Assembly: GCA_017647785.1 (NCBI GenBank)
Contig: JAGCJW010000039.1
Coordinates: 1 to 59,762 of the forward strand
Direction of reading: 5' to 3'
DNA from: Bacteroidales bacterium
GTDB taxonomy: Bacteria; Bacteroidota; Bacteroidia; Bacteroidales; P3
Length of the DNA stretch: 59,762 bases
The notes below the pieces were generated by a model that ran no database searches, was not told where the DNA came from, and saw only the letters and a program-made list of their open reading frames with translations. The position numbers and the translations under genes were made by a program. Positions 8,051 to 18,786 of this stretch are shown piece after piece (the stretch's first letter is position 1; each line of letters opens with the position of its first letter).

Positions 8051-9400
8051 TTACATTTGACCTCTTCCTTTGATTCTTCCGGATTTGGTCAAACCGTCAT
8101 AATGTCTCATCAACAAATGACTTTCTATTTGTTGTAAAGTATCAAGAACTACTCCAACCATAATCAATAGTGAAGTTCCTCCATAGAATTGTGCGAATTG
8201 AGAATTCACTCCGAAGATTCTTACTATTGCTGGTAAAATAGCTACAAAAGCTAAAAATATAGAGCCTGGAAGTGTTATCTTTGATAATACATTATCAAGA
8301 AATTCTTCAGTCTTTTTACCTGGTTTTACTCCTGGTATGAAACCTCCGTTTTTCTTCAAATCATCAGACATTTGTTTCGGATTAATTGCAACCGCTGTGT
8401 AGAAATATGTAAATAATATGATTAGGATAGCAAATACAAAATTGTACCAAAAACCATCAAAGTTTGATAAAGCAGCTCTCACTCCTGACATAGCTTCTGA
8501 TTTAGTAAATCCAAATATTGTCACAGGAATGAACATTATTGCTTGTGCAAAAATGATAGGCATAACACCTGCTGCATTCACTTTGATTGGAACATATTGT
8601 CTTGCTCCACCATATTGCTTATTACCTATTATTCTTTTAGCGTATTGTACAGGTATTCTTCTTGTTCCTTGAACTAACAATATACATAGCATAATAACTA
8701 CTAATAATACCAATAGTTCTATGAATAAGATTACTAATTGACCTGCGTTGTCTTCCATACGAGATGCAAATTCTGCAAATAACGCGAATGGTAAACGTGC
8801 AACAATACCGACCATGATTAACAACGAAATACCATTACCTATTCCCTTGTCTGTAATTCTTTCTCCAAGCCACATTACAAACAATGTTCCGCAAGTTAAT
8901 AATATAGATACAGGCAATACCCAATTAATAAAATTAGGACTATCTGTTCCTGTGATGCTATAAATAGTTGCGCCACCTATTTGGCTTCTTAAGTTTGCAA
9001 GATAAGCAAATGATTGGAAAATAGTAACTATGATAGTCAACCATCTTGTCATTTGTGTTATCTTTCTTCTTCCGCTCTCGCCTTCTCTTTGTATTTTTGT
9101 GAAATAAGGTACTATCATTGTTAATAACTGCATAACGATAGATGCAGTAATATACGGCATAATACCTAACGCAAAGATAGAAGCATTAGAGAACGCTCCC
9201 CCTGAGAACATATTTAACAAACCTAATACACCATCTTTTGTCTGATCTTGCAATCCTGCTAAGTCAGATGGATTAACACCAGGAATAACAACAAAAGAAC
9301 CTACTCTATAAATTAGCACAAGTGCTAAAGTATAGAGTATTCTATCTCTTAGTTCTTTTATATTCCAGATGTTTTTTAATGTATTGATAAATCGTTTCAT
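8051..9400 (-). CDS. secY: Protein translocase subunit SecY
   Basis: Central channel of the Sec translocon in the inner membrane, 449 residues with about ten hydrophobic helices. Seen: N-terminal 'NIKELRDRILYTLALVLIYR', the plug/helix-2 region 'FSGGAFSNASIFALGIMPYITAS', and cytoplasmic-loop residues 'KRIIGNKQYGGARQYVPIKVN'. Follows rplO by 6 nt. Nearly all envelope and T9SS proteins in this window depend on Sec export. Confidence 0.97.
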   Translation of the reverse strand: MKRFINTLKNIWNIKELRDRILYTLALVLIYRVGSFVVIPGVNPSDLAGLQDQTKDGVLGLLNMFSGGAFSNASIFALGIMPYITASIVMQLLTMIVPYFTKIQREGESGRRKITQMTRWLTIIVTIFQSFAYLANLRSQIGGATIYSITGTDSPNFINWVLPVSILLTCGTLFVMWLGERITDKGIGNGISLLIMVGIVARLPFALFAEFASRMEDNAGQLVILFIELLVLLVVIMLCILLVQGTRRIPVQYAKRIIGNKQYGGARQYVPIKVNAAGVMPIIFAQAIMFIPVTIFGFTKSEAMSGVRAALSNFDGFWYNFVFAILIILFTYFYTAVAINPKQMSDDLKKNGGFIPGVKPGKKTEEFLDNVLSKITLPGSIFLAFVAILPAIVRIFGVNSQFAQFYGGTSLLIMVGVVLDTLQQIESHLLMRHYDGLTKSGRIKGRGQM

Positions 9401-9406
9401 CTGTTA

Positions 9407-9853
9407 TTAGATTGTTGTTGCAACTCCACCTTTTTCTTCTATAGCTGCTTTAGCAGTTTTTGAAAATGCGTGTGCTGTAACGTTGATTGTTGTATTTAAC
9501 TCTCCTCGTCCTAAAATCTTTACTTTGTCTTTTGAAGAAATTAGTCCATGTGCTTTCATTAAATCCAAAGTTATATCTTTAACTTGAACTTTTTCTGCCA
9601 AAGCTACTAATGTATCAATATTTATTCCTACGAATTCTATTCTATTGATATTTTTGAATCCAAACTTTGGTAGTCGTCTATATAAAGGCATTTGACCGCC
9701 TTCAAAACCTATCTTACGAGAATATCCTGAACGAGACTTTGCTCCTTTATGTCCTCTTGTTGAAGTACCACCTCTTCCAGAACCTTGTCCACGTCCTATT
9801 CTCTTACGGTTCTTTGTAGAACCTTCTGCAGGTTTAAGTGTGCTTAAATTCAT
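9407..9853 (-). CDS. rplO: 50S ribosomal protein L15
   Basis: 148-residue large-subunit assembly protein. The glycine/arginine-rich N-terminus 'RKRIGRGQGSGRGGTSTRGH' threads into 23S rRNA in known structures. The globular part starts near 'KIGFEGGQMPLYRRLPKFGF'. Sits between rpmD and secY. Confidence 0.97.
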   Translation of the reverse strand: MNLSTLKPAEGSTKNRKRIGRGQGSGRGGTSTRGHKGAKSRSGYSRKIGFEGGQMPLYRRLPKFGFKNINRIEFVGINIDTLVALAEKVQVKDITLDLMKAHGLISSKDKVKILGRGELNTTINVTAHAFSKTAKAAIEEKGGVATTI

Positions 9854-9876
9854 GATGTTTTCTCTTAAACAGTTTC

Positions 9877-10056
9877 TTAATTAATTTCTTCTACTTCTAC
9901 TAAATGACTAACCTTAGCTATCATTCCTTGTATAGGCGCTGTCAATTCATGTACTCTAGATTGTCTGATTTTTTTCAAACCTAATGACTCTAATGTACGT
10001 TTTTGGTCTGCAGGACGACCTATGCCACTTTTGATTTGTGTTACTTTTACTTTCAT
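9877..10056 (-). CDS. rpmD: 50S ribosomal protein L30
   Basis: 59-residue protein missed by long-ORF searches. It begins 'MKVKVTQIKSGIGRPADQKR', continues 'LESLGLKKIRQSR' and ends 'VSHLVEVEEIN', a complete L30. It lies 11 nt downstream of rpsE and 23 nt upstream of rplO, the normal spc-operon position. Confidence 0.95.
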   Translation of the reverse strand: MKVKVTQIKSGIGRPADQKRTLESLGLKKIRQSRVHELTAPIQGMIAKVSHLVEVEEIN

Positions 10057-10067
10057 TTCACTAAGAT

Positions 10068-10586
10068 TTATCCATTAAATACTCTATCCATTTCTATTCC
10101 TCTAAGTTTTGCTATAGTGTAAGGATCTCTCATTTGCATCAATGCTGCAACTGTAGCTTTTACTACACTATGAGGATTAGATGAACCTTTAGATTTAGCT
10201 AAGACATCTTTTACTCCAACACTTTCTAAAACAGCACGCATAGCACCTCCAGCTATAACTCCTGTTCCTGGTGCAGCTGGTTTTAAGAATACTCTTGCTC
10301 CACTATATTTTGCAGTTTGTTCGTGAGGAACAGTTCCTTTTAAAATTGGAACTCTTACAAGATTTTTCTTAGCATCATCAACTCCTTTGGCAATAGCAGC
10401 CGCAACTTCCTTTGCTTTTCCTAAACCGTATCCTACAACACCGTTTTCATTGCCTACTACAACAACTGCTGAAAAACTGAAAGTTCTACCACCCTTTGTT
10501 ACTTTAGTAACGCGGTTGATGCTTACAAGTTTATCTTTAAATTCGATTTCACTTGATTTTACTCTCTTTATGTTTACTTCTGCCAT
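10068..10586 (-). CDS. rpsE: 30S ribosomal protein S5
   Basis: 172-residue protein important for decoding accuracy and mRNA unwinding at the entry channel. The N-terminal S5 dsRBD-like domain covers about 12-78 ('[20 protein letters not shown]', '[18 protein letters not shown]'). The C-terminal domain includes '[17 protein letters not shown]' and '[13 protein letters not shown]'. 4 nt after rplR. Confidence 0.98.
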   Translation of the reverse strand: MAEVNIKRVKSSEIEFKDKLVSINRVTKVTKGGRTFSFSAVVVVGNENGVVGYGLGKAKEVAAAIAKGVDDAKKNLVRVPILKGTVPHEQTAKYSGARVFLKPAAPGTGVIAGGAMRAVLESVGVKDVLAKSKGSSNPHSVVKATVAALMQMRDPYTIAKLRGIEMDRVFNG

Positions 10587-10590
10587 ATTC

Positions 10591-10944
10591 TTAGAATTTT
10601 AAGCCATTTTCTCTTGCTGAATCAGCTAATGATTTTACTCTTCCATGGTATAGGTAACCATTTCTGTCAAATACAACAGACTCTACACCTATAGATTTAG
10701 CTCTTTCTGCAATATTTTTACCAATTACTATTGCTTGTTCTATTTTGGTTCCTTTGTGTTCAAAAGTTTTCTCAACTGTAGATGCAGATGCTAAAGTAAT
10801 TCCTTTTACATCATCTATCAACTGAGCATAAATTTCTTTATTACTTCTGAATACTGTCAAACGAGGACGTTCAGCTGTTCCGCTTACTTTTTTACGAATC
10901 CTCATTTTCAATTTAAATCTTCTTATTTCTTTTTTAGTTGCCAT
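10591..10944 (-). CDS. rplR: 50S ribosomal protein L18
   Basis: 117-residue 5S rRNA-binding protein of the central protuberance. Seen: '[20 protein letters not shown]', '[19 protein letters not shown]' and the C-terminal '[19 protein letters not shown]'. Works with L5, encoded in the same cluster. Confidence 0.97.
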   Translation of the reverse strand: MATKKEIRRFKLKMRIRKKVSGTAERPRLTVFRSNKEIYAQLIDDVKGITLASASTVEKTFEHKGTKIEQAIVIGKNIAERAKSIGVESVVFDRNGYLYHGRVKSLADSARENGLKF

Positions 10945-10973
10945 CCTTCTACGGATTTTAATGATTAACGAAA

Positions 10974-11528
10974 TTACTTAGCAGCTGTTTTTCCAGCTTT
11001 CTTACGAACAACTTCTCCTTGGAATCTAATACCCTTTCCTTTATAAGGTTCTGGTTTACGCAATGAACGGATCTTTGCTGCAACTTGACCTAATAATTGT
11101 TTATCAATACTTGTCATAATGATAAGAGGGTCTTTACCTTTTTCAGAAACTGTTTCACATTTTATTTCTGGTGGTAATTCAAAGAAAATATTATGAGAAT
11201 ATCCTAATGATAATTCTAATACTTGACCTTGAACTTGAGCTTTGTATCCTACTCCAATAACTACTTGTACTGTTTTGAATCCTTCAGAAACACCTTTTAC
11301 CATATTAGCAATCAAAGCTCTATATAAACCATGTTGCGCTCTGTGTTCTTTTTGATCAGATTCTCTTGTTAAAGTAATTACGTTTTCTTCTATATTTATA
11401 GAAATAGCAGGACTAACTTCTTGAGTCAAAGTTCCTAATTTACCTTCAACTGTAACTGTATTTTTTTCATCAACAGTCACTTTCACTCCACTTGGAAGAT
11501 TTATTGGTAATTTTCCTATTCTTGACAT
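10974..11528 (-). CDS. rplF: 50S ribosomal protein L6
   Basis: 184-residue protein with two related alpha/beta domains, near the factor-binding site. Start '[20 protein letters not shown]'; the C-terminal signature is '[19 protein letters not shown]'. Residues around 80-110 ('[20 protein letters not shown]') join the two domains. Confidence 0.98.
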   Translation of the reverse strand: MSRIGKLPINLPSGVKVTVDEKNTVTVEGKLGTLTQEVSPAISINIEENVITLTRESDQKEHRAQHGLYRALIANMVKGVSEGFKTVQVVIGVGYKAQVQGQVLELSLGYSHNIFFELPPEIKCETVSEKGKDPLIIMTSIDKQLLGQVAAKIRSLRKPEPYKGKGIRFQGEVVRKKAGKTAAK

Positions 11529-11546
11529 TACTATATCTCCTCTTTA

Positions 11547-11945
11547 TTAACTAATGTAACAAATTACCTCTCCACCAATGTTAAGAGCTCTCGCTTCTTT
11601 GTCTGTCATTAAACCTCTTGATGTTGAGATTACTGCTATACCTAATCCATTTAAAACTCTTGGCAATCTTTCTGCACTAACGTATTTTCTCAAACCAGGA
11701 CTACTTACTCTTTGGATATTTGTCATCGCTGGTTCTTTTGTCAATGGATGATATTTTAATGCTATTTTTATAGTTTTTGGAAAAGTTTCTTCCTCAAATT
11801 TATAGTTTAAAATATAACCTTTATCAAAAAGTATTTTTGTTATTTCTTTTTTTATTTTTGAAGCAGGTATCTCCACTGTCCTATGCTTTGCTGTAGAAGC
11901 ATTTCTTATACGAGTTAAATAATCTGCAATTGGATCTGTAACCAT
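11547..11945 (-). CDS. rpsH: 30S ribosomal protein S8
   Basis: 132-residue 16S rRNA binder; in E. coli it represses the spc operon translationally. N-terminus '[20 protein letters not shown]' and C-terminal signature '[19 protein letters not shown]' are diagnostic. Whether it autoregulates here is not visible. Confidence 0.98.
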   Translation of the reverse strand: MVTDPIADYLTRIRNASTAKHRTVEIPASKIKKEITKILFDKGYILNYKFEEETFPKTIKIALKYHPLTKEPAMTNIQRVSSPGLRKYVSAERLPRVLNGLGIAVISTSRGLMTDKEARALNIGGEVICYIS

Positions 11946-11981
11946 CTTTTTTCTTTTTTAATATAAATATTTAACTTTATC

Positions 11982-12251
11982 TTACCAACTTGCTTTTTTT
12001 ACTCCAGGTATCAATCCTGCTAAAGCCATTTCTCTGAAATTAATTCTTGAAATTCCAAATTGACGCATATAACCTTTTGGACGACCTGTTAATTTACATC
12101 TATTGTGTAATCTTACTGGAGAAGCATTTTTAGGCAATCTTTGAAGGCCTTCATAGTCTTCTGCTTCTAATAAAGCTTTTCTTTTTGCAGCATATTTTGC
12201 TACCATTTTTTCTCTTTTACGCTCACGCGCTTTCATTGATTCTTTTGCCAT
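11982..12251 (-). CDS. rpsN: 30S ribosomal protein S14, zinc-free long form
   Basis: 89-residue head protein of the long (E. coli-like) type. The C-terminal '[19 protein letters not shown]' matches, but there is a single cysteine and no CxxC pairs, so this is the zinc-independent form. Begins 5 nt after rplE. Confidence 0.97.
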   Translation of the reverse strand: MAKESMKARERKREKMVAKYAAKRKALLEAEDYEGLQRLPKNASPVRLHNRCKLTGRPKGYMRQFGISRINFREMALAGLIPGVKKASW

Positions 12252-12256
12252 AATTC

Positions 12257-12820
12257 TTACAAATTATTTTGGTTTTTAAAAGGAAAGCCAAATGCCTTCA
12301 ATAATGATAAAGCTTCTTTGTCTGTATTTGCCGATGTTACAAAAGTTATATCCATCCCTTGAATGCTATTGATTTTGTCAATATCTATTTCAGGGAATAT
12401 GATTTGCTCTGTAATACCAAATGAAAAATTACCTTTTCCATCAAATCCTTTGTCATTGATACCTCTAAAATCTCTGATTCTTGGTATTGAAGCAGAAATT
12501 AATCTATCAAGGAATTCATACATTCTATCACCTCTTAAAGTTACTCTAACTCCAATAGGCATTCCTTTTCTTAATTTAAAGTTAGAAATATCTTTTTTAG
12601 ATCTAGTAGCAACTGCTTTTTGACCAGCAATCAAAGTCATTTCTTCAACACCTTTGTCTATAACTTTCTTGTCTGCTATAGCTGCTCTACCTAACCCTTG
12701 GTTTAAAGATATCTTTTCTATACGAGGTACTTGCATTGCAGTTTTATAACCGTACTCCTTCATTAACATAGAAACTATTTCGTCTCTATATTTTTGTTTC
12801 AATCTTGGCACGTATCCCAT
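12257..12820 (-). CDS. rplE: 50S ribosomal protein L5
   Basis: 187-residue 5S rRNA and P-site tRNA contact protein. Signatures: '[16 protein letters not shown]', '[20 protein letters not shown]', '[20 protein letters not shown]'. Its ATG overlaps the rplX stop by one base (TAATG), which implies translational coupling. Confidence 0.98.
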   Translation of the reverse strand: MGYVPRLKQKYRDEIVSMLMKEYGYKTAMQVPRIEKISLNQGLGRAAIADKKVIDKGVEEMTLIAGQKAVATRSKKDISNFKLRKGMPIGVRVTLRGDRMYEFLDRLISASIPRIRDFRGINDKGFDGKGNFSFGITEQIIFPEIDIDKINSIQGMDITFVTSANTDKEALSLLKAFGFPFKNQNNL

Positions 12821-13137
12821 TATTTTATTACCTCCCCTGTCTTTTTAGAATAACGAACTAATTTATTTGTCTTTTCATCTAATCTTCTTCCAATTCTTGT
12901 TGCTTTTCCTTTTGAATCAACAACCATAAGATTAGAAATATGTATTGGAGCTTCTTTTTCTACTATACCGCCTTGAGTGTTTCTAGGATTAGGTTTTGTA
13001 TGTTTTTTTATTTTGTTTAATCCTTCAACGATAGCACGGTTATCTTTTGGATATACTACCAATACTTTGCCTGTACCTCCTTTATCGTTACCTGCTAATA
13101 CTTTTACAGTGTCTCCTTTTTTTACATGCAATTTCAT
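12820..13137 (-). CDS. rplX: 50S ribosomal protein L24
   Basis: 105-residue assembly-initiator protein. The KOW motif occupies the N-terminus ('[20 protein letters not shown]'). Residues '[20 protein letters not shown]' form the conserved middle. Stop overlaps the rplE start. Confidence 0.97.
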   Translation of the reverse strand: MKLHVKKGDTVKVLAGNDKGGTGKVLVVYPKDNRAIVEGLNKIKKHTKPNPRNTQGGIVEKEAPIHISNLMVVDSKGKATRIGRRLDEKTNKLVRYSKKTGEVIK

Positions 13138-13154
13138 ATTCTTACTTTTTTGCG

Positions 13155-13523
13155 TTATAACACTTCAGGAGCCAATGAGACAATTTTCATGAATTGCTTA
13201 TCACGCAATTCTCTCGCTACTGGTCCAAAAATACGTGTTCCTCTCATTTCATCATTTGCGTTTAATAAAACGCATGCGTTGTCATCAAAACGAATATAAG
13301 AACCATCTGGTCTTCTAACTTCTTTTTTTGTTCTAACGACTACTGCTTTCGATACAGAGCCCTTCTTAACGTTTCCTGAAGGGATTGCATCTTTTACTGC
13401 TATCACAATTTTGTCACCTACGGAAGCATATCTTCTCTTTGTACCACCAAGTACTCTTATACAAAGTGCGCTTTTCGCTCCGCTATTGTCTGCAACAATT
13501 AATCTTGTTTCTTGTTGTACCAT
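13155..13523 (-). CDS. rplN: 50S ribosomal protein L14
   Basis: 122-residue intersubunit-bridge protein. Diagnostic stretches: '[20 protein letters not shown]', '[20 protein letters not shown]' and the C-terminal '[20 protein letters not shown]'. Separated from rpsQ by one base. Confidence 0.98.
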   Translation of the reverse strand: MVQQETRLIVADNSGAKSALCIRVLGGTKRRYASVGDKIVIAVKDAIPSGNVKKGSVSKAVVVRTKKEVRRPDGSYIRFDDNACVLLNANDEMRGTRIFGPVARELRDKQFMKIVSLAPEVL

Positions 13524-13524
13524 G

Positions 13525-13779
13525 TTATTTAGCTCTTTCTATTATTTCAACTAATCTCCAACATTTATTTTTACTCAAAGGTCTTGTCTCCATTATGCGA
13601 ACAGTATCTCCTATTCCACACTCATTTTTTTCGTCATGAGCCATAAATTTGCTTGTTTTCTTAACAAATTTACCATATTTAAGATGCTTTACCTTTCTTT
13701 CAACCAATACATTTATTGATTTGTCCATCTTATTGCTTACGACAACACCTATTCTTTCTTTTCTTAAATTTCTTTCCAT
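13525..13779 (-). CDS. rpsQ: 30S ribosomal protein S17
   Basis: 84-residue OB-fold 16S rRNA binder. Seen: '[20 protein letters not shown]', '[20 protein letters not shown]'. Lies between rpmC and rplN in canonical order. Confidence 0.97.
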   Translation of the reverse strand: MERNLRKERIGVVVSNKMDKSINVLVERKVKHLKYGKFVKKTSKFMAHDEKNECGIGDTVRIMETRPLSKNKCWRLVEIIERAK

Positions 13780-13800
13780 ATTGCTATAGGCATTCTTTTA

Positions 13801-14010
13801 TTATTCTACTGAATCCATAGACGATAATTCACGTCTTCTGATTTCCGTATTAATTCTGGCAACATTTCTGCGAGTTTCTCTAAGAACGTTAGGATTCTCC
13901 AATGGAGACACTGCATGATTTATACGTAACTTTGTAAGTTGTAATTTTTCTGCATCTAACCTTTCTTGCAATTCTGCAACAGAAAGTTCTTTTAATTCAC
14001 TATTCTTCAT
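13801..14010 (-). CDS. rpmC: 50S ribosomal protein L29
   Basis: 69-residue helical hairpin protein at the exit tunnel, a docking site for trigger factor and SRP in other bacteria. Starts 'MKNSELKELSVAELQERLD' and contains 'LTKLRINHAVSPLENPNVL', typical L29. Confidence 0.96.
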   Translation of the reverse strand: MKNSELKELSVAELQERLDAEKLQLTKLRINHAVSPLENPNVLRETRRNVARINTEIRRRELSSMDSVE

Positions 14011-14022
14011 TTCTTATAATGG

Positions 14023-14448
14023 TTATGCTTCCTCTATGTAATCTCTACGTACTACAAATTTTGTAATAACTGGCAATTTTTGAGCTGCTAATCTCATTGC
14101 TTCTCTTGCAACTTCCAAAGGAACTCCTTCTGCTTCAAAAAGCATTGTTCCTGGTTTTATTTTAGCAACAAAATATTCTGGAGCTCCTTTACCCTTACCC
14201 ATACGAACTTCATTAGGTTTCTTTGTAATAGGTTTGTCAGGGAAGATTCTAATCCATATTTGCCCTTCACGTTTCATATAACGAGTTACGGCTTGACGAG
14301 CTGCTTCTATTTGACGTCCTGTAATAAAAGCAGTATCCAAAGACTTTATTCCAAAAGCTCCAAAAGCTAACTCATGTCCTCTATGAGCTAAACCTTTTAT
14401 TCTACCCTTTTGTTGTTTTCTGTATTTTGTCTTTTTTGGTTGTAACAT
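14023..14448 (-). CDS. rplP: 50S ribosomal protein L16
   Basis: 141-residue protein near the peptidyl transferase centre and A-site tRNA. Starts '[19 protein letters not shown]'; contains '[20 protein letters not shown]' and '[20 protein letters not shown]', including the arginine loop that is hydroxylated in E. coli. Confidence 0.98.
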   Translation of the reverse strand: MLQPKKTKYRKQQKGRIKGLAHRGHELAFGAFGIKSLDTAFITGRQIEAARQAVTRYMKREGQIWIRIFPDKPITKKPNEVRMGKGKGAPEYFVAKIKPGTMLFEAEGVPLEVAREAMRLAAQKLPVITKFVVRRDYIEEA

Positions 14449-14473
14449 ATCACTCTATTTTGACTATTAAATA

Positions 14474-15199
14474 CTACTTTTTTCTACGAGGACGTTGTCC
14501 TGCTGCTGAACGTTGTCCTGCTCTGTTATTTTCTTTAAGGTTACCTCCAACTGTAGAAGGAACTAATTCTCTCTTGTTGTAAACCATACCTTTGCATATC
14601 CATACTTTTACGCCTATACGTCCGTAAGTTGTATGAGCTTCTGCTTGAGCATAATCTATATCAGCTCTTAATGTATGAAGAGGAGTTCTACCTTCTTTGT
14701 AGTGTTCTGTTCTTGCCATTTCAGCTCCGCCGATACGTCCAGAAACAGAAACTTTTATACCTTCAGCACCTACTCTCATAGTTGAAGTTATCGCCATTTT
14801 AATAGCTTTTCTGTAAGAAACTCTGCCTTCAATCTGTTTCGCAACAGTTGCTGCAACTAAAACTGCATCTAATTCAGGTCTTTTTACTTCAGAAATATTA
14901 ATTTGTACTTCTTTATCAGTAAGTTTCTTTAACTCTTCTTTTAATTTATCAACTTCTTGACCAGCTTTTCCTATTATTAAACCTGGTCTTGCTGTATTGA
15001 TAGTTACAGTTACTAGTTTTAATGTTCTCTCGATATATATCTTTGAAACTCCAGCCTTAGCCAAACGAACATTTAGATATTTTCTTATCTTGTCGTCTTC
15101 AACTAACTTATCTTCGAACTTTCTTCCTCCATACCAATTAGAATCCCAACCTCTGATAATTCCTAGTCTGTTACCTATTGGATTTGTTTTTTGTCCCAT
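14474..15199 (-). CDS. rpsC: 30S ribosomal protein S3
   Basis: 241-residue mRNA entry-channel protein. KH domain at about 40-110 ('[20 protein letters not shown]' has the GxxG loop). The C-terminal domain includes '[20 protein letters not shown]'. The tail ends in a basic '[13 protein letters not shown]'. Confidence 0.98.
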   Translation of the reverse strand: MGQKTNPIGNRLGIIRGWDSNWYGGRKFEDKLVEDDKIRKYLNVRLAKAGVSKIYIERTLKLVTVTINTARPGLIIGKAGQEVDKLKEELKKLTDKEVQINISEVKRPELDAVLVAATVAKQIEGRVSYRKAIKMAITSTMRVGAEGIKVSVSGRIGGAEMARTEHYKEGRTPLHTLRADIDYAQAEAHTTYGRIGVKVWICKGMVYNKRELVPSTVGGNLKENNRAGQRSAAGQRPRRKK

Positions 15200-15229
15200 C
15201 CGATTATTTTTTTACTATTTTACAAACTA

Positions 15230-15673
15230 TTATTTTTCAGCATCTATTGTTTGAGGTTCAGAAACAGCTACTCTTTCTTCTACTCTACTTCCCAACACTA
15301 ATGTAACGTGATTAGATCTCTTTTTGATTCTATATCCACGTCCTTGAGGAGCTGTACGAAGTCTTTTTAACTGTCTTCCTCCATCAACACATATTTCTTT
15401 TATGTATAAATTACTTTCTTCTAATCTTTTTCCTGTATTTTTAGCTTGCCAATTTGCTATGGCAGAAAGTAATAATTTACGCAACTTTGGTGCTGATTCT
15501 CTACGACTATATTGCAAAATTCCTAACGCTTTTTCAACATCAAGACCTCTAACTGCATCTGCCATTAAACGAGTCTTTCTTGGTGAAGTAGGATTGTTGT
15601 TTAATTTTGCAACGTATTGTGTCTTCTTTGCTTCTTTACGTGCTAATGCACTCTCACGTTTTCTTTTTCCCAT
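15230..15673 (-). CDS. rplV: 50S ribosomal protein L22
   Basis: 147-residue protein whose beta-hairpin lines the exit tunnel. Core runs from 'NNPTSPRKTRLMADAVRGLD' to 'TAPQGRGYRIKKRSNHVTLV'. It carries an extra basic N-terminal extension and a short acidic C-terminal tail relative to the 110-residue E. coli protein. Confidence 0.97.
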   Translation of the reverse strand: MGKRKRESALARKEAKKTQYVAKLNNNPTSPRKTRLMADAVRGLDVEKALGILQYSRRESAPKLRKLLLSAIANWQAKNTGKRLEESNLYIKEICVDGGRQLKRLRTAPQGRGYRIKKRSNHVTLVLGSRVEERVAVSEPQTIDAEK

Positions 15674-15687
15674 TTCTGCACTAATTT

Positions 15688-15966
15688 TTATTTCTTACCT
15701 TTATCTTTTTGACCAGCATGTCCTCTGAAAATTCTTGTTGGAGCAAACTCTCCTAACTTATGACCTACCATATTTTCTGTGATGTAAACAGGAATATGTT
15801 TGTTTCCATTATGAACAGCTATAGTCAAACCTACAAAATCGGGAGAAATCATAGAAGCTCTCGACCATGTTTTTATCGTATTTTTATTGTTCTGTTCTTG
15901 AGCTAACAAAACTTTCTTTTCTAACTTATAATGAATATAAGGTCCTTTTTTTAATGAACGGCTCAT
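15688..15966 (-). CDS. rpsS: 30S ribosomal protein S19
   Basis: 92-residue head protein that contacts S13. '[19 protein letters not shown]' and '[16 protein letters not shown]' are typical. 5 nt after rplB. Confidence 0.98.
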   Translation of the reverse strand: MSRSLKKGPYIHYKLEKKVLLAQEQNNKNTIKTWSRASMISPDFVGLTIAVHNGNKHIPVYITENMVGHKLGEFAPTRIFRGHAGQKDKGKK

Positions 15967-15971
15967 GTTTC

Positions 15972-16796
15972 TTATTTCTTACGTCTTTCAACTATATACT
16001 TACTAGATTGTTTCTTTGGAGCTCTTGTTTTGTAACCCTTAGCTGGTATACCTTTTCTTGAGCGTGGATGTCCTCCTGCTTGACGACCTTCACCACCTCC
16101 CATTGGGTGATCTACTGGGTTCATTACAACTCCTCTGGTTCTTGGTCTTCTACCTAACCATCTTGATCTACCTGCCTTACCTGAAACTTCAAGATTATGT
16201 TCAACGTTAGATACTATACCTATAGTTGCTCTACAAGATTGCAATATCATTCTGGTTTCTCCAGAAGGCATCTTAACTATTGCATATTTACCATCTCTTG
16301 ACATCAATTGAGCGTAAGAACCTGCACTACGCACCAACTTTGCTCCTTGACCAGGATTCAATTCTATATTATGAATCATGGTTCCGAAAGGAATTTCACT
16401 AAGCAACAAAGTATTACCTATTTCAGGGGCAACTCCTATACCTGACATTACTGTCTGACCAACTTTTAGTCCGTGAGGAGAAACTATATATCTTTTTTCA
16501 CCGTCTGCATAACATACCAAAGCGATACGAGCTGTCCTATTTGGGTCGTATTCGATAGTTTTAACTACAGCAGGGATTCCATCTTTATCTCTTCTGAAAT
16601 CCACAAAACGGTATAATTTCTTATGACCACCTCCGATATATCTCATGGTCATTTTACCTTCATTATTTCTACCTCCACTTTTTCTTTTACCATAAACCAA
16701 TGATTTTTCTGGTTTATTTGTAGTAATTTCTTCAAAAGTGCTAACAACTTTAAAACGTTGTCCTGGTGTTGTTGGTTTTAATTTTTTTAAAGCCAT
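15972..16796 (-). CDS. rplB: 50S ribosomal protein L2
   Basis: 274-residue core protein needed for subunit association and peptidyl transferase activity. Signature '[20 protein letters not shown]' contains the conserved His region of the active-site loop. N-terminal OB-like part '[20 protein letters not shown]' is normal. Full length. Confidence 0.98.
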   Translation of the reverse strand: MALKKLKPTTPGQRFKVVSTFEEITTNKPEKSLVYGKRKSGGRNNEGKMTMRYIGGGHKKLYRFVDFRRDKDGIPAVVKTIEYDPNRTARIALVCYADGEKRYIVSPHGLKVGQTVMSGIGVAPEIGNTLLLSEIPFGTMIHNIELNPGQGAKLVRSAGSYAQLMSRDGKYAIVKMPSGETRMILQSCRATIGIVSNVEHNLEVSGKAGRSRWLGRRPRTRGVVMNPVDHPMGGGEGRQAGGHPRSRKGIPAKGYKTRAPKKQSSKYIVERRKK

Positions 16797-16805
16797 CTCT
16801 TATTT

Positions 16806-17099
16806 TTAAATATTGCTAAAAAAATCTATTGTATCACCTTCGGCTAACATAACTATAGCCTTCTTAAAAGCAGCTGTACGGCCTTGAATAAATCCTGATT
16901 TTGTATATCTTGATTTATTCTTTCCGCTATAATTCATTGTATTTACACTTTCAACTTTAACTCCGTATAGTTCTTCAACTGCTTTCTTTATTTCTATTTT
17001 ATTTGCACGTTTATCAACTATAAAACCAAAACGATTAGGAAATTTCTCTGTCGTTTTAGTCATCTTTTCTGTAATAATCGGCTTTACAATGATGTTCAT
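16806..17099 (-). CDS. rplW: 50S ribosomal protein L23
   Basis: 97-residue exit-tunnel protein, docking site for trigger factor and SRP. Seen: 'IIVKPIITEKMTKTTEKFPN', 'VDKRANKIEIKKAVEELYGV' and 'SRYTKSGFIQGRTAAFKKAI'. Between rplD and rplB. Confidence 0.97.
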   Translation of the reverse strand: MNIIVKPIITEKMTKTTEKFPNRFGFIVDKRANKIEIKKAVEELYGVKVESVNTMNYSGKNKSRYTKSGFIQGRTAAFKKAIVMLAEGDTIDFFSNI

Positions 17100-17124
17100 T
17101 TCTTTTTTCTTATAAAATTGCTAA

Positions 17125-17760
17125 CTAAAAATTAGTACACACTCTTTCCAACTCTTTAACCATTGATTCTGAGATAACTAACTTATTAGCATTTAAAACT
17201 TCATAAGTATTTATTAACTCAGGACTCATTACTCTAACTTTTTGTAAGTTACGAGCTGACAAAGATACGAATTTTTCTTTAACTGCATCAATAATTAGAA
17301 GAGTTTTTTTATCTTGAACCTTCAATGCAGAAAGAATTTCTATCATTTTCTTTGTTTTTGGAGCTTCAAAGCTGAAATCTTCAACAACAAGAATATTATT
17401 TTCTCTTGATTTGTAAGTCAAAGCTGATAAACGAGCTAGACGTTTAACTTTTTTGTTCAATTTGAAACGATAGTCTCTTGGTCTTGGTCCGAAAACACGT
17501 CCCCCTCCTTTTATTGTAGGGCTATTTGTATCACCAGCTCTTGCTCCACCTGTACCTTTTTGTCTTTTTAATTTTTTAGTTGAACCTGAAACTTCTGAAC
17601 GTTCTTTTGACTTGTGTGTACCTTGTCTTTGATCAGCTAAATATTGTCTAACTGCTAACCAAATAACGTGGTCATTAGGTTCAGTTCCAAATAACTCTTC
17701 GTTGACAACAACTGTTCTTCCAGTTTCATTGCCGTTTATGCCATAAACTTTTAACTCCAT
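17125..17760 (-). CDS. rplD: 50S ribosomal protein L4
   Basis: 211-residue tunnel-constriction protein; in E. coli also the repressor of the S10 operon. The extended loop '[20 protein letters not shown]' with '[20 protein letters not shown]' is visible. Its start overlaps the rplC stop region by 10 nt, so the two are translationally coupled. Confidence 0.97.
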   Translation of the reverse strand: MELKVYGINGNETGRTVVVNEELFGTEPNDHVIWLAVRQYLADQRQGTHKSKERSEVSGSTKKLKRQKGTGGARAGDTNSPTIKGGGRVFGPRPRDYRFKLNKKVKRLARLSALTYKSRENNILVVEDFSFEAPKTKKMIEILSALKVQDKKTLLIIDAVKEKFVSLSARNLQKVRVMSPELINTYEVLNANKLVISESMVKELERVCTNF

Positions 17761-18380
17761 CTCTCAAGTTTTAAAATTGAACCCTTAGGACCTGGTACAG
17801 ATCCTTTCACTAATACTAAATTCTTTTCAGCAATTACTTTCAAAATTTGTAAATTTTGAACTTTTACTCTTCTTCCCCCTGTTCTTCCAGCCATTCTTAG
17901 ACCTTTGAATAATCTTGAAGGATAAGAAGATGCTCCTACTGAACCTGGTGCACGTAATCTGTCGTGTTGACCGTGAGTTTTATCACCAACTCCACTAAAT
18001 CCATGACGTTTAACAACACCTTGGAAACCTTTACCTTTTGAGATTCCGACTACGTCAACGAACTCTCCTTCTGCAAAAACTTCACAAGTTAATACTTCTC
18101 CGAATGCTTTTTTAGAACCTTCTTCAAAACGAGAAAATTCTGCAACATATCTCTTAGGAGTAGTATTTGCTTTTGCAAAATGTCCTTTCATTGGTTTTGT
18201 GCAATTTTTCTCCTTTAATTCTTCAAATGCTAATTGTATAGCACTGTAACCATCCTTTTCAGGAGTTTTTACTTGTGTTACCACACAAGGACCAGCTTCA
18301 ATCACTGTGCACGGCATTTGTTTACCGGAGGCATCATAGATGCTAGTCATTCCAATTTTTTTTCCTATTAATCCTGACAT
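17751..18380 (-). CDS. rplC: 50S ribosomal protein L3
   Basis: 209-residue early assembly protein. Starts '[20 protein letters not shown]'; the W/G finger region '[19 protein letters not shown]' and '[20 protein letters not shown]' are canonical. An 88-nt gap separates it from rpsJ and holds a small hairpin. Confidence 0.98.
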   Translation of the reverse strand: MSGLIGKKIGMTSIYDASGKQMPCTVIEAGPCVVTQVKTPEKDGYSAIQLAFEELKEKNCTKPMKGHFAKANTTPKRYVAEFSRFEEGSKKAFGEVLTCEVFAEGEFVDVVGISKGKGFQGVVKRHGFSGVGDKTHGQHDRLRAPGSVGASSYPSRLFKGLRMAGRTGGRRVKVQNLQILKVIAEKNLVLVKGSVPGPKGSILKLERWS

Positions 18381-18407
18381 TTAATTTAATTAATTTATTT
18401 ACATTCT

Positions 18408-18431
18408 CAGCTTATCTCACGACATCGGCTG
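18408..18431 (-). promoter_or_regulatory. Small hairpin in the rpsJ-rplC gap
   Basis: CAGC/GCTG arms (18408-18411/18428-18431) with a 16-nt loop lie in the only sizeable gap of the S10 block. It could be an mRNA processing or regulatory site. The stem is only 4 bp, so the evidence is weak. Confidence 0.25.
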
Positions 18432-18468
18432 AATATTTTACTTTTATCTTACTTTAATTTGTATTTAA

Positions 18469-18774
18469 TTAGACTTTAATTTGAACATCAACACCGCTTG
18501 GTAATTCTAATTTTACCAATGCATCAACAGTTTTTGATGAAGTACTGTCTATATCTAACAATCTTTTGTAAGAACTTAATTCGAACTGCTCACGTGATTT
18601 TTTGTTCACGAAAGTAGAACGGTTAACTGTAAAAATTTTCTTGTTTGTTGGCAAAGGGATTGGTCCTCTCACATGTGCCCCTGTCAATTTTACAGTTTTT
18701 ACGATCTTTTCAGCAGATTTATCTACTAAGTTATGATCGTATGATTTTAATTTAATTCTGATTCTTTGACTCAC
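18469..18774 (-). CDS. rpsJ: 30S ribosomal protein S10
   Basis: 101-residue protein of the 30S head, in other bacteria also the NusE partner in antitermination. '[20 protein letters not shown]' and '[20 protein letters not shown]' are diagnostic. Follows fusA by 12 nt with no tuf gene between, as is usual in Bacteroidota. Confidence 0.98.
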   Translation of the reverse strand: MSQRIRIKLKSYDHNLVDKSAEKIVKTVKLTGAHVRGPIPLPTNKKIFTVNRSTFVNKKSREQFELSSYKRLLDIDSTSSKTVDALVKLELPSGVDVQIKV

Positions 18775-18786
18775 GATTATTACTTA

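Noticed and set aside
17751..17760. Frameshift at the rplC/rplD junction
   Set aside because: Both proteins are full length; the 10-nt overlap is ordinary coupling.
18775..18786. Missing tuf between fusA and rpsJ as a deletion
   Set aside because: Absence of tuf at this position is usual in Bacteroidota, where it lies elsewhere.
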